Source: Dehalococcoidia bacterium
Lineage (GTDB): Bacteria > Chloroflexota > Dehalococcoidia > Dehalococcoidales > BS750m-G39
DNA: 5,668 nt
Assembly: GCA_030616265.1 (NCBI GenBank)
Contig: JAUWXS010000051.1
Location: 1-5,668, forward strand
Direction of reading: 5' to 3'
Shown in pieces: positions 1-5,288 of this stretch. Below the pieces are notes generated by a model. That model did not search any database, was not told where the DNA came from, and was given only the letters and a program-made list of their open reading frames with translations. The stretch's first letter is position 1; every line of letters starts with the position of its first letter. A program made the position numbers and the translations under genes.

Positions 1-333
1 CATTACAATGTCGCCGACGATAGTGCTGGCTACCTCCGCCTTGCCCAGCTGGTAAAGCTCAGCCTCGATATCGTCAACCAGCTTATCGACGATACCGGTC
101 GGCAAGGGCCTTTTTTCACAGGCCTTGCGAATGCCGCTCAAGAGCTTTTCGCGGTCAAACTCCTCCCGCCGCTCGTCTTTTTTAATGACGAAGAGGCTGG
201 CGGGCTGTAACCGTTCGTAGGTGGTAAAACGGGAGCCGCAGCCCAGGCACTGGCGCCGACGGCGTACGCCTTCGTTCACCTCACGGGAATCTATAACCCT
301 GTCTTCAGCATGACCGCAATAAGGACAATTCAT
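1..333 (-). CDS. nrdR: Transcriptional repressor NrdR, 3' end outside window (partial)
   Basis: NrdR is a nucleotide-sensing repressor of ribonucleotide reductase genes; it binds ATP/dATP and paired 16-bp NrdR boxes. My translation of the minus strand from the ATG at 333-331 gives 111 uninterrupted codons up to the window edge. It opens with MNCPYCG and has a zinc ribbon with C3, C6, C29 and C32, including the family motifs VIDSR (13-17), RRRRQC (24-29) and RFTTYER (35-41). An ATP-cone domain follows from about residue 48 (FVIKKDERREEFDREKLLSGI). The family is usually about 150 residues, so roughly 40 C-terminal residues are missing because of the window edge, not a mutation. The zinc ribbon is two residues shorter between the cysteine pairs than in E. 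coli NrdR. The ribosome site is weak (GGTGAG close to the ATG). It lies downstream of ftsZ on the same strand but has its own promoter and is separated from ftsZ by a terminator. Identification is near certain. Confidence 0.97.
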   Translation of the reverse strand, partial: MNCPYCGHAEDRVIDSREVNEGVRRRRQCLGCGSRFTTYERLQPASLFVIKKDERREEFDREKLLSGIRKACEKRPLPTGIVDKLVDDIEAELYQLGKAEVASTIVGDIVM

Positions 334-342
334 GGCTCACCA

Positions 343-389
343 CTACCTTATATTGTGTAACAGGACAAAGATACCACAACATATAGTGT
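343..389 (-). promoter_or_regulatory. Pair of NrdR-box-like palindromes (putative NrdR operator)
   Basis: Two 16-bp sites lie at 374-389 (ccacaacatatagtgt) and 343-358 (ctaccttatattgtgt). Against the NrdR-box consensus as I know it, ACACWATATATWGTGT, the first matches 14 of 16 positions and the second 12 of 16. Their starts are 31 bp apart, about three helical turns, which is the tandem spacing known for NrdR operators. Site 374-389 fits inside the 17-bp spacer of the nrdR promoter and site 343-358 sits just downstream of the expected transcription start, so occupancy should block RNA polymerase. This predicts autoregulation of nrdR. The sequence match and spacing are seen directly; binding is inferred. 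Confidence 0.8.
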
Positions 390-396
390 TTGTCAA
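368..396 (-). promoter_or_regulatory. Sigma-70-type promoter of nrdR with extended -10
   Basis: On the minus strand a perfect -35 box TTGACA (396-391) is followed by a 17-bp spacer and the -10 hexamer TATCTT (373-368, 4 of 6 consensus bases). TGG directly before the hexamer makes an extended -10. Transcription should start near 360-362, leaving a leader of about 28 nt before the nrdR ATG at 333. An NrdR box fills the spacer. The promoter lies downstream of the ftsZ terminator, so nrdR can be expressed independently of the division operon. Confidence 0.8.
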
Positions 397-435
397 GCAT
401 TTTTAGCCCCTTTAACCAACGATTTTAAGACAAAG

Positions 436-473
436 AAAAAAGGCTGCAGAGCAAGAGAACTCCACAGCCTTTT
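436..473 (-). terminator. Rho-independent terminator of the mraZ–ftsZ operon
   Basis: Read on the minus strand, AAAAGGCTG (473-465) pairs perfectly with CAGCCTTTT (446-438). The stem can extend inward by two wobble pairs and three Watson-Crick pairs (GGAG with CTCT) around an 8-base loop. A run of six T (441-436) follows. It lies about 40 bp past the ftsZ stop, so it should end the division transcript before the nrdR promoter. The stem is also flanked by A and T runs on the plus strand, so weak bidirectional function is possible, but no plus-strand gene leads into it. Confidence 0.88.
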
Positions 474-513
474 AGCCGGTATCAGTTCTAGTTATTGCCA
501 AGGGACCTCTCCT

Positions 514-1641
514 CTAAGGCGCGCTCGGCGGAGTTTTAACCAGCTTAATCGACGGCGTTATCGGTTGGCGCCGATGACTAAACAAGGGACGGCGCAGGAA
601 GGCGGGAACATCCAGTTCCTCCTCCTTGCCCCTTAAGCCCCTAAGCAACTCGTTGAACTCCTCTTCCCGACTGACGCCGGCCAGTCCCAGCTTGGAAGCA
701 AAGCCGGTGGCAATCAGGGTTATCCTTATCTCCTCGCCCATACTCGGGTCCTGAGCCACGCCGAAGATGATATTGGCCTCGGGGTCTACCGCCGCCTTGA
801 TGACGTCAGCCGCTTCATTAACCTCAAACAGGGTAAGATTGGTGCCGCCAGCGACATTGAACAGTACACCCTTAGAGCCATCAATGGAAACATCTAACAG
901 CGGGCTGGCCAGGGCTTCGTTAGCTGCGTCGACAGCCCGGCTCTTGCCCGAACCCACGCCCATGGACATCCAGGCCGGTCCAGCGTCCTTCATCACTGCC
1001 TTGACATCGGCAAAGTCAAGGTTAATCAACCCGGGAACAACGATAACCTCGGCAATAGCCTGGACACCGTGGCGCAGCACATCGTCGGCCAGTTTGAAGG
1101 CATTATCCACCACCGTCTGTTGGTCGCAGAGGTCGAGCAGGCGGTCGTTGGGAATAATGATAAGGGTATCAACCTTACCCAGGAGACGAACGATGCCGTC
1201 CTCGGCTACCTCGGTGCGGTGGGTACCTTCAAAGGCAAAGGGCTTGGTGACCACGGCGATGGTCAGGGCCCCGGTCTGCTTACTGGCCTCAGCCACCACC
1301 GGAGCGGCGCCGGTGCCGGTGCCACCACCCATACCGCAGGTGATAAACACCATATCAGAGCCTTCCAGAAGCTCAGAGATTTCCTCACGGCTCTCTTCGG
1401 CCGCCTTCTGGCCCAGGTTATGGTCGCCGCCCGCGCCCAAGCCCTTGGTGAGCTTTTCACCAAGCTGGACGCGGACAGGGGCTTCGGTGATAGACAGGGC
1501 TTGGGCATCGGTATTCATGCCGATGAACTCTACCCCTTGAATCTGCTCCCTGACCATGCGGGTTATGGCGTTACAGCCGCCACCACCCAGGCCGCAGACC
1601 TTAATCTTAGCTGGATTAGGACTGAAGGTTGTTTTTGCCAT
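514..1641 (-). CDS. ftsZ: Cell division GTPase FtsZ
   Basis: FtsZ is the tubulin-like GTPase that polymerises into the cytokinetic ring at midcell. The 375-residue product shows GGGGCNA (19-25), the tubulin signature GGGTGTG (105-111), FEGTHR (137-142) and the T7 loop NLDFADV (207-213), whose D209 and D212 complete the GTPase site of the next subunit. After the GTPase core (to about 318) comes a linker of only about 24 residues rich in E and R, then the conserved C-terminal peptide DVPAFLRR (344-351) that normally binds FtsA. Unusually, a basic, proline-containing tail of 24 residues follows it. The motif usually written ALMGIG reads AWMSMG here (223-228). The ATG start is supported by AAAGGAGG (1656-1649) with 7-nt spacing. 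It is the last gene of the operon, 42 bp after ftsA and followed by a terminator. Identification is certain. Confidence 0.99.
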   Translation of the reverse strand: MAKTTFSPNPAKIKVCGLGGGGCNAITRMVREQIQGVEFIGMNTDAQALSITEAPVRVQLGEKLTKGLGAGGDHNLGQKAAEESREEISELLEGSDMVFITCGMGGGTGTGAAPVVAEASKQTGALTIAVVTKPFAFEGTHRTEVAEDGIVRLLGKVDTLIIIPNDRLLDLCDQQTVVDNAFKLADDVLRHGVQAIAEVIVVPGLINLDFADVKAVMKDAGPAWMSMGVGSGKSRAVDAANEALASPLLDVSIDGSKGVLFNVAGGTNLTLFEVNEAADVIKAAVDPEANIIFGVAQDPSMGEEIRITLIATGFASKLGLAGVSREEEFNELLRGLRGKEEELDVPAFLRRPLFSHRRQPITPSIKLVKTPPSAP

Positions 1642-1666
1642 TTTCCCCCCTCCTTTCTTTACTAAA

Positions 1667-1687
1667 TTAGCTGGTATTTACAGCTAA
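1667..1687 (-). repeat. Hairpin at the ftsA–ftsZ junction
   Basis: A perfect 7-bp inverted repeat, TTAGCTG (1667-1673) and CAGCTAA (1681-1687), is separated by 7 bases. In the minus-strand transcript it forms a stem that includes the ftsA stop codon (1686-1684) and ends about 10 nt before the ftsZ Shine-Dalgarno sequence. No T run follows, so it is not a standard terminator. It could affect ribosome passage, mRNA cleavage or the FtsA:FtsZ ratio. The repeat is seen directly; function is inferred. Confidence 0.45.
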
Positions 1688-2904
1688 CGGAACGCATTAA
1701 AGAGCCGGGAAACGAAGCGCCGCAAACCCGAGCCAAAGCCGTGGCGATTCCAGGTCTGCATTTCCCTGTGCTTGGCTCCCCACAAGAGCAGGCCAACGCT
1801 GGTGGCGTAGGCCGGGTCATGAAGGGTATCCGATATACCGTATATACTGCTGGGAATGCCGACCCTTACCGGCAACTGCAGGGTATTGCGCCCCAGGGCT
1901 TCAATGCCGGCCAGGTTGGCACTGCCGCCGGTGAGCACCATGCCGTCGGGAACCAGCGTCTCATAATCAGAGCTGGGCATCTCAAGCACGATAAGCCTCA
2001 GCAGTTCTTCTACCCGAGCCCGGATTATGTCACAGAGGTCCTGGTGAGAGACGCCGTGCCCGTTGGTGGTCAGGGTGTCGCTGCCGCTACCCCCCTTGGT
2101 TTCATAGACCGGGGCAACGCTGCCATATTTCTTCTTCATCTCCTCAGCCACATCAAAGGGCAGCCCCAGACCGATGGCGATGTCCCTGGTGATCTGGTAA
2201 CCGGCTACGGGTAGAATGGCGGTATGCCAGATACTCCCTTCCCTGAAGATAGCGATATCGGTGGTGCCACCGCCGATATCAGCCAGGATGACGCCTACCT
2301 GCCTCTCATCGGCAGATAGTACCGCCTCGCTGCTGGCTAAAGGTTCCAGGATAAGGTCGTCGATATCCAGCCCGATGCCGCGGACGCACTTTACCAGGTT
2401 CTGCACCGAGGTCACGGCGGCGGTGATGATATGGGCTTCCACATCCAGCCTGAAGCCATGCATTCCCACCGGGTTCTTTACCCCCGATTGGCCATCAACG
2501 GCGTAACCGCGAGGAATGACATGGAGCAGCCTCCTATCGACCGGAACCTTAACGCTGCGGGCAGTGGTCAGCACCCGCTTCAGGTCATCAGAGCGCACCA
2601 GCCGGTCATTGCGAGTAATGGCGACCACGGCCCTGTTGTTCAGCGAGCTGACATGTCGGCCGGTGACACCGACATAGGCCGATTCCACTTTGTAACCGCT
2701 GGCTTGCTCCGCCTTCTTCACCGATTCCCGGACTGATTCCTTGGCCTCGTTGATGTTGACCACCAGCCCTTTATGCAACCCTACCGATGGCGTAACCCCC
2801 ACCCCCACCACCCGGATATTGCCCCCTTCGTTCACATCAGCGATAGTGGTGCATACCTTGGTGGTGCCAACATCAATAGAAGTTAAAACCCCTCGTTTTG
2901 TCAT
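1684..2904 (-). CDS. ftsA: Cell division protein FtsA (actin-like FtsZ membrane anchor)
   Basis: FtsA is an actin-family ATPase that ties FtsZ filaments to the cytoplasmic membrane and, in walled bacteria, recruits later divisome proteins. The 406-residue product has the phosphate-1 motif DVGTTKV (11-17), the FtsA-specific 1C domain (roughly 84-165), the phosphate-2 motif DIGGGTTD (209-216) and the adenosine motif VLTGGSANLAGI (323-334). It ends in an amphipathic basic helix, GLRRFVSRLFNAFR (393-406), that fits the membrane-targeting sequence. Residues about 266-285 (ETKGGSGSDTLTTNGHG) look like a flexible insert. The ATG is supported by AAAGGAGG (2918-2911) with 6-nt spacing. The gene follows the 76-residue ORF by 128 bp and precedes ftsZ by 42 bp, the usual ftsA–ftsZ order. 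The full-length 1C domain is notable because in this probable wall-less lineage the usual recruits (FtsN/FtsQ/FtsI type) may be absent. Identification is certain. Confidence 0.98.
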   Translation of the reverse strand: MTKRGVLTSIDVGTTKVCTTIADVNEGGNIRVVGVGVTPSVGLHKGLVVNINEAKESVRESVKKAEQASGYKVESAYVGVTGRHVSSLNNRAVVAITRNDRLVRSDDLKRVLTTARSVKVPVDRRLLHVIPRGYAVDGQSGVKNPVGMHGFRLDVEAHIITAAVTSVQNLVKCVRGIGLDIDDLILEPLASSEAVLSADERQVGVILADIGGGTTDIAIFREGSIWHTAILPVAGYQITRDIAIGLGLPFDVAEEMKKKYGSVAPVYETKGGSGSDTLTTNGHGVSHQDLCDIIRARVEELLRLIVLEMPSSDYETLVPDGMVLTGGSANLAGIEALGRNTLQLPVRVGIPSSIYGISDTLHDPAYATSVGLLLWGAKHREMQTWNRHGFGSGLRRFVSRLFNAFR

Positions 2905-2976
2905 CTGCCCCCTCCTTTATTGAGATATTCGGATCTTGATTCAATGTTTTTAATTCTCACATCTTCAAACCTCCCC

Positions 2977-2995
2977 AAGTGATTTTCCCTCACTT
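2977..2995 (-). repeat. Short inverted repeat in the leader upstream of ftsA
   Basis: AAGTGA (2977-2982) and TCACTT (2990-2995) form a perfect 6-bp inverted repeat around a 7-base spacer. It lies in the 128-bp gap between the 76-residue ORF and ftsA, the only long gap inside the operon. It could be a protein-binding palindrome or a small RNA hairpin about 70 nt before the ftsA start. It is short enough that chance cannot be excluded. I found no convincing promoter in this gap. Confidence 0.3.
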
Positions 2996-3032
2996 CACGG
3001 CAAGCTTAGAAGATTGAACATCTCCGTCAATA

Positions 3033-3263
3033 TTATTTTTCCCCGCCAGTACCGCCTTCTTTTCTAAAGCGCACGTTCCACTTGCTGCACAAAGCCCCCA
3101 GGTAAGCTTGCACCTCGTTACTGGTAGCCTCATGCAGCTCAGTCAGGAAACCGTGCAAAAGTTCACCTCCGGTCATTCCTGGGCTGGGTTCCTTGGGACC
3201 AGGCAGGTTCACATATACTATCTCGGTCATCACCTTCTGATATTCGATGGCCGGTTTACTCAC
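3033..3263 (-). CDS. Uncharacterised 76-residue protein of the division operon
   Basis: I do not recognise the family. The ORF starts at GTG (3263-3261), overlapping the rsmH stop by 8 bases, and has AAGGAG seven bases upstream of that GTG. This arrangement strongly supports a real, translationally coupled gene. The product is soluble-looking: no signal peptide, no membrane segment, no cysteine cluster. A probable beta strand (TEIVYVNLPGP, 13-23) and a proline/glycine turn are followed by a likely helix (GGELLHGFLTELHEATSNEV, 32-51) and a basic, glycine-rich C-terminus. It occupies the place where ftsL and the peptidoglycan genes lie in typical dcw clusters, yet without a transmembrane helix it is not FtsL. 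A division-related role is inferred only from position. Confidence 0.78.
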   Translation of the reverse strand: MSKPAIEYQKVMTEIVYVNLPGPKEPSPGMTGGELLHGFLTELHEATSNEVQAYLGALCSKWNVRFRKEGGTGGEK

Positions 3264-4182
3264 CGCAATTCTCCTTGGGCACAGAGATTCGTTCCGCCGC
3301 TCTCAACTTGGCGCTGCGGCTGCGAGGATTATACCGGACCTCCGCCAGAGACGGAATAATAACCTTCTTATTAATTAACCTGAGGCAGGCTTCCTCTCCG
3401 CTGGCCTGCTGGTGCATAAATTGCTTGGCGATGCGGTCCTCAAGGGAGTGATAGCTGATAACCACCAGTCTGCCGCCGAAGCCGAGAAGGTCGACCGCCT
3501 GTTCCAGCACCAACTTCAGGTGCTCAAGCTCCTGGTTAACGGCGATGCGCAGCGCCTGGAAGGTGCGGGTGGCGGGGTGAATTCGGCCCCGCCTGCCCCC
3601 AACCGCCTGCTCTATAGTCTGGGCTAGCTGGAGGCTGGTGGTTATGGGGCGCTGGCGCACAATGCGGCGGGCTATCTGCTGGCTATGACGTTCTTCGCCA
3701 TAGGCCCTTATCATCTTAGCCAGCTGATTCTCGGGTGACGAGTTGACAATAGTGTCGGCGGTAATCTCCTGGCGGGGACTCAAGCGCATGTCGAGGAGGG
3801 CGTCATGCCGGAAGCTGAAACCGCGATTATTCTTCTCCAGCTGCACCGAGGAAAGACCCAGGTCAAAGAGGATACCGTGTACAGGGAAGAAGCCGTGCTT
3901 GGTGCAGATTGACTTAAGATTGGCAAAGTTCTGGTTGACCAGCAGGACCGAGTCGCCGTAGGCTTCAAGCCGGGACCTGGCCATTTTTATGGCTCTGGGG
4001 TCGGCATCAATGCCCAGCAGCTGCCCGCCGGGCAAGCTGTGTTCTAGAATAGCTGCGGCATGGCCTCCGGGCCCGATGGTGCCGTCGATATAGCGGCCGC
4101 CGGGCTGAACGTCCAGCGCCTCGATGGTCTCTTCCAGTAATACCGAGATGTGGGTAGGAGCTGCCGACATGGTTAGATTCAT
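3256..4182 (-). CDS. rsmH: 16S rRNA (cytosine(1402)-N(4))-methyltransferase RsmH
   Basis: RsmH (formerly MraW) uses S-adenosylmethionine to methylate N4 of C1402 in 16S rRNA, in the ribosomal P site. The 308-residue product has the usual family length and its ordered motifs: HISVLLEE (11-18), the SAM-binding loop DGTIGPGGHA (33-42), GIDADPRA (57-64), DLGLSS (107-112), RGFSFRHDALLDMR (120-133), YGEERHS (161-167), HPATRTFQALRIAVNQEL (202-219), ISYHSLEDR (242-250) and NPRSRSAKLRAAER (285-298). The ATG at 4182 forms an ATGA overlap with the mraZ stop and has GGAGAGG five bases upstream, so translation is probably coupled to mraZ. An in-frame ATG at codon 5 is possible but less well served. LLDMRL replaces the more common PLDMRM; otherwise it is ordinary. 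Confidence 0.98.
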   Translation of the reverse strand: MNLTMSAAPTHISVLLEETIEALDVQPGGRYIDGTIGPGGHAAAILEHSLPGGQLLGIDADPRAIKMARSRLEAYGDSVLLVNQNFANLKSICTKHGFFPVHGILFDLGLSSVQLEKNNRGFSFRHDALLDMRLSPRQEITADTIVNSSPENQLAKMIRAYGEERHSQQIARRIVRQRPITTSLQLAQTIEQAVGGRRGRIHPATRTFQALRIAVNQELEHLKLVLEQAVDLLGFGGRLVVISYHSLEDRIAKQFMHQQASGEEACLRLINKKVIIPSLAEVRYNPRSRSAKLRAAERISVPKENCGE

Positions 4183-4616
4183 CGGTGCCTCTCCAGACCT
4201 TCTAGAAGCTGCCAGGCCTGTTCCTGGGCCATAGCCTTCTCCTCTTCCCAGCGTACTTTATTCCAGATCTCGAGGTAATTATTGGCTCCGATGATAACTA
4301 CCTCGCTTACAATCTCGGCATGCTGCTCTAGCGGAGCCGGCAGGGCTATCCTTCCCTGACCGTCTATCTTCAGGCTAAAGGCGGTAGAGAAAACAGCCCG
4401 ATTTAACATCCTCAATTTACTGGGGGAAAGCGAACCAGCGGTAAGGGTAGCCGCCAGCTTTTCCCACTCTTTTATTGGGTAGGCGGTAATGCAGCCTTCC
4501 ACCCCCGGCGTCAGCATCATTCCCGCCTTTAGCAAGCCCCTGAACTTAGGCGGTATAGGAACCCTACCCTTTTCGTCAACCTTGTATTCGAATTCACCGA
4601 AGAACATACCAACCAC
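4179..4616 (-). CDS. mraZ: Transcriptional regulator MraZ
   Basis: MraZ is the DNA-binding regulator at the head of division clusters; in studied bacteria it forms a ring-shaped oligomer, binds tandem TGGG-like repeats and represses its own operon. The 145-residue product has two SpoVT/AbrB-like halves with the family motifs DEKGRVPIPPKFR (14-26) and DGQGRIALPAPL (85-96), followed by a charged C-terminal helix. Two starts are possible. GTG at 4616 has AGGG about 7 bases upstream; ATG at 4607 gives MFFGEFEY, the usual family N-terminus, but lacks a well-placed ribosome site. The difference is three residues. The gene is first in the operon, overlaps rsmH by 4 bases, and has a promoter and probable operator just upstream. 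Identification is near certain, the start less so. Confidence 0.97.
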   Translation of the reverse strand: MVGMFFGEFEYKVDEKGRVPIPPKFRGLLKAGMMLTPGVEGCITAYPIKEWEKLAATLTAGSLSPSKLRMLNRAVFSTAFSLKIDGQGRIALPAPLEQHAEIVSEVVIIGANNYLEIWNKVRWEEEKAMAQEQAWQLLEGLERHR

Positions 4617-4656
4617 AATTCTACCCTAGTTTACCACTATCCCCCACTTTCTACCA
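4612..4656 (-). promoter_or_regulatory. Array of TGGK repeats at 10-bp period (putative MraZ operator)
   Basis: On the minus strand the motifs TGGT (from 4656), TGGG (4646), TGGT (4636) and GGGT (4626) start exactly 10 bp apart; a fifth TGGT (4615) follows at 11 bp. They run from just after the -10 box to the mraZ start codon, with A/T-rich spacers (for example the TAGAA after the first and fourth motifs). MraZ of other bacteria is known to bind TGGG-like direct repeats with 10-bp periodicity in its own promoter, so this is the expected autorepression site. The repeats are seen; binding is inferred. Confidence 0.78.
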
Positions 4657-4657
4657 T

Positions 4658-4686
4658 TCTATAGCACACATACCCCCTTTTGTCAA
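4658..4686 (-). promoter_or_regulatory. Sigma-70-type promoter of the division operon (PmraZ)
   Basis: The minus strand carries a perfect -35 box TTGACA (4686-4681), a 17-bp spacer and a -10 hexamer TATAGA (4663-4658). TGC before the hexamer gives an extended -10. Transcription should start near 4651, inside the TGGK repeat array, leaving a leader of about 35-45 nt before mraZ. No equally good promoter is visible further down the operon, so this one probably serves mraZ through ftsZ. Confidence 0.82.
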
Positions 4687-4721
4687 TACCTGCCAGATTA
4701 AATTTGATAAATTCGTCCCTT

Positions 4722-4749
4722 TTGCTCTATGCCCCATATGTGATAAAAT
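4722..4749 (+). promoter_or_regulatory. Probable promoter of mogA–trmD with extended -10
   Basis: A -10 hexamer TAAAAT (4744-4749, 5 of 6 consensus bases) is preceded by TGA, an extended -10 arrangement. The best -35, TTGCTC (4722-4727), matches only 3 of 6 bases and lies 16 bp away. The start would be near 4756, about 20 nt before the mogA ATG. It diverges from the mraZ promoter; the two -35 boxes are about 35 bp apart and do not overlap. Confidence 0.55.
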
Positions 4750-4777
4750 ATAGTTTGCTTTAAGCGAGGCAGTATAT

Positions 4778-5284
4778 ATGTTTAACTTGGGCATCATTAC
4801 CATCAGCGATAAGGCGTGGCAGGGAAAGCGCCCCGATAAGAGCGGGCCGCTGGTTCGGGATAGCTTTGCCAGTGTGGACTGCAAGGTGGTTAAGTACGAG
4901 GTTATCCCCGACGAGAAGGATACTATCGCCCAAAAGCTTAGCCAGTGGGCCGACGAAGGCAGCCTGGATATTATTATCACCACCGGCGGCACCGGACTGG
5001 CGCCGCGCGATGTCACCCCCGAAGCCACCCTTTCGGTGGTGGATAAAGAGGTGCCGGGCCTGGCCGAGATGATGAGAGCCAAGTCTTTTGCCATCACCCC
5101 TAACGCCATGCTGAGCCGGGCGGTGGCGGGGATGAGGAAAGAGTGCCTTATCGTCAACCTGCCGGGCAGCCCCAAGGCGGTGGCTGAGTGCCTGGAGGTA
5201 ATACTGCCGGTGCTATCCCACGCGGTGGACGTTATAAAAGGAAGGGTGGGCGAGCACACCATCCCCGATGGGGGGAAGGACTAG
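4778..5284 (+). CDS. mogA: MogA/MoaB-family molybdopterin adenylyltransferase
   Basis: Mog-type proteins adenylylate molybdopterin with MgATP to prepare it for molybdenum insertion in molybdenum cofactor synthesis. The 168-residue product is a single MoCF-binding domain of normal length. It begins MFNLGIITISDKA, has the signature TTGGTGLAPRDVTPEAT (68-84) with D78 at the position of an essential aspartate of E. coli MogA, and shows MLSRAVAGMRK (111-121) and NLPGSPKAV (127-135). MogA and MoaB are hard to separate by sequence; the long match around PRDVTPEAT and MLSRAVAG favours MogA, but the paralogue assignment is tentative. The ATG has GAGG about 8 nt upstream and a probable promoter before it. 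The stop lies 4 bp before trmD, so the two are probably co-transcribed despite unrelated functions. Confidence 0.92.
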   Translation: MFNLGIITISDKAWQGKRPDKSGPLVRDSFASVDCKVVKYEVIPDEKDTIAQKLSQWADEGSLDIIITTGGTGLAPRDVTPEATLSVVDKEVPGLAEMMRAKSFAITPNAMLSRAVAGMRKECLIVNLPGSPKAVAECLEVILPVLSHAVDVIKGRVGEHTIPDGGKD

Positions 5285-5288
5285 ACAA

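Noticed and set aside
767..1665. Long plus-strand ORFs (257 and 198 residues) opposite ftsZ
   Set aside because: They are antisense to a gene with complete FtsZ motifs, have low-complexity S/A/R-rich or otherwise unrecognisable translations, and lack convincing ribosome sites. They are shadows of a GC-rich gene.
1667..1687. Terminator between ftsA and ftsZ
   Set aside because: The stem is only 7 bp with an A/T-rich loop and is not followed by a T run on the minus strand, so intrinsic termination is unlikely.
1741..2923. Four plus-strand ORFs opposite ftsA
   Set aside because: All are antisense to a complete FtsA with ATPase motifs and membrane helix; no domain or ribosome site supports them.
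2905..3032. Internal promoter for ftsA–ftsZ
   Set aside because: TTGACG on the minus strand is a fair -35, but at 16-18 bp the best -10 candidates (TAAGCT, AAGCTT) match poorly; TTGAAT followed by AATAAA is also weak. Not strong enough to annotate.
3033..3263. Assigning the 76-residue ORF as FtsL
   Set aside because: The position fits, but the protein has no transmembrane helix and no leucine-zipper coiled coil, both of which FtsL requires.
4651..5262. 203-residue minus-strand ORF opposite mogA
   Set aside because: It is antisense to a clear MogA-family gene, its translation is S/T/L-rich with no recognisable motif, and it runs across the mraZ promoter region. A shadow frame.
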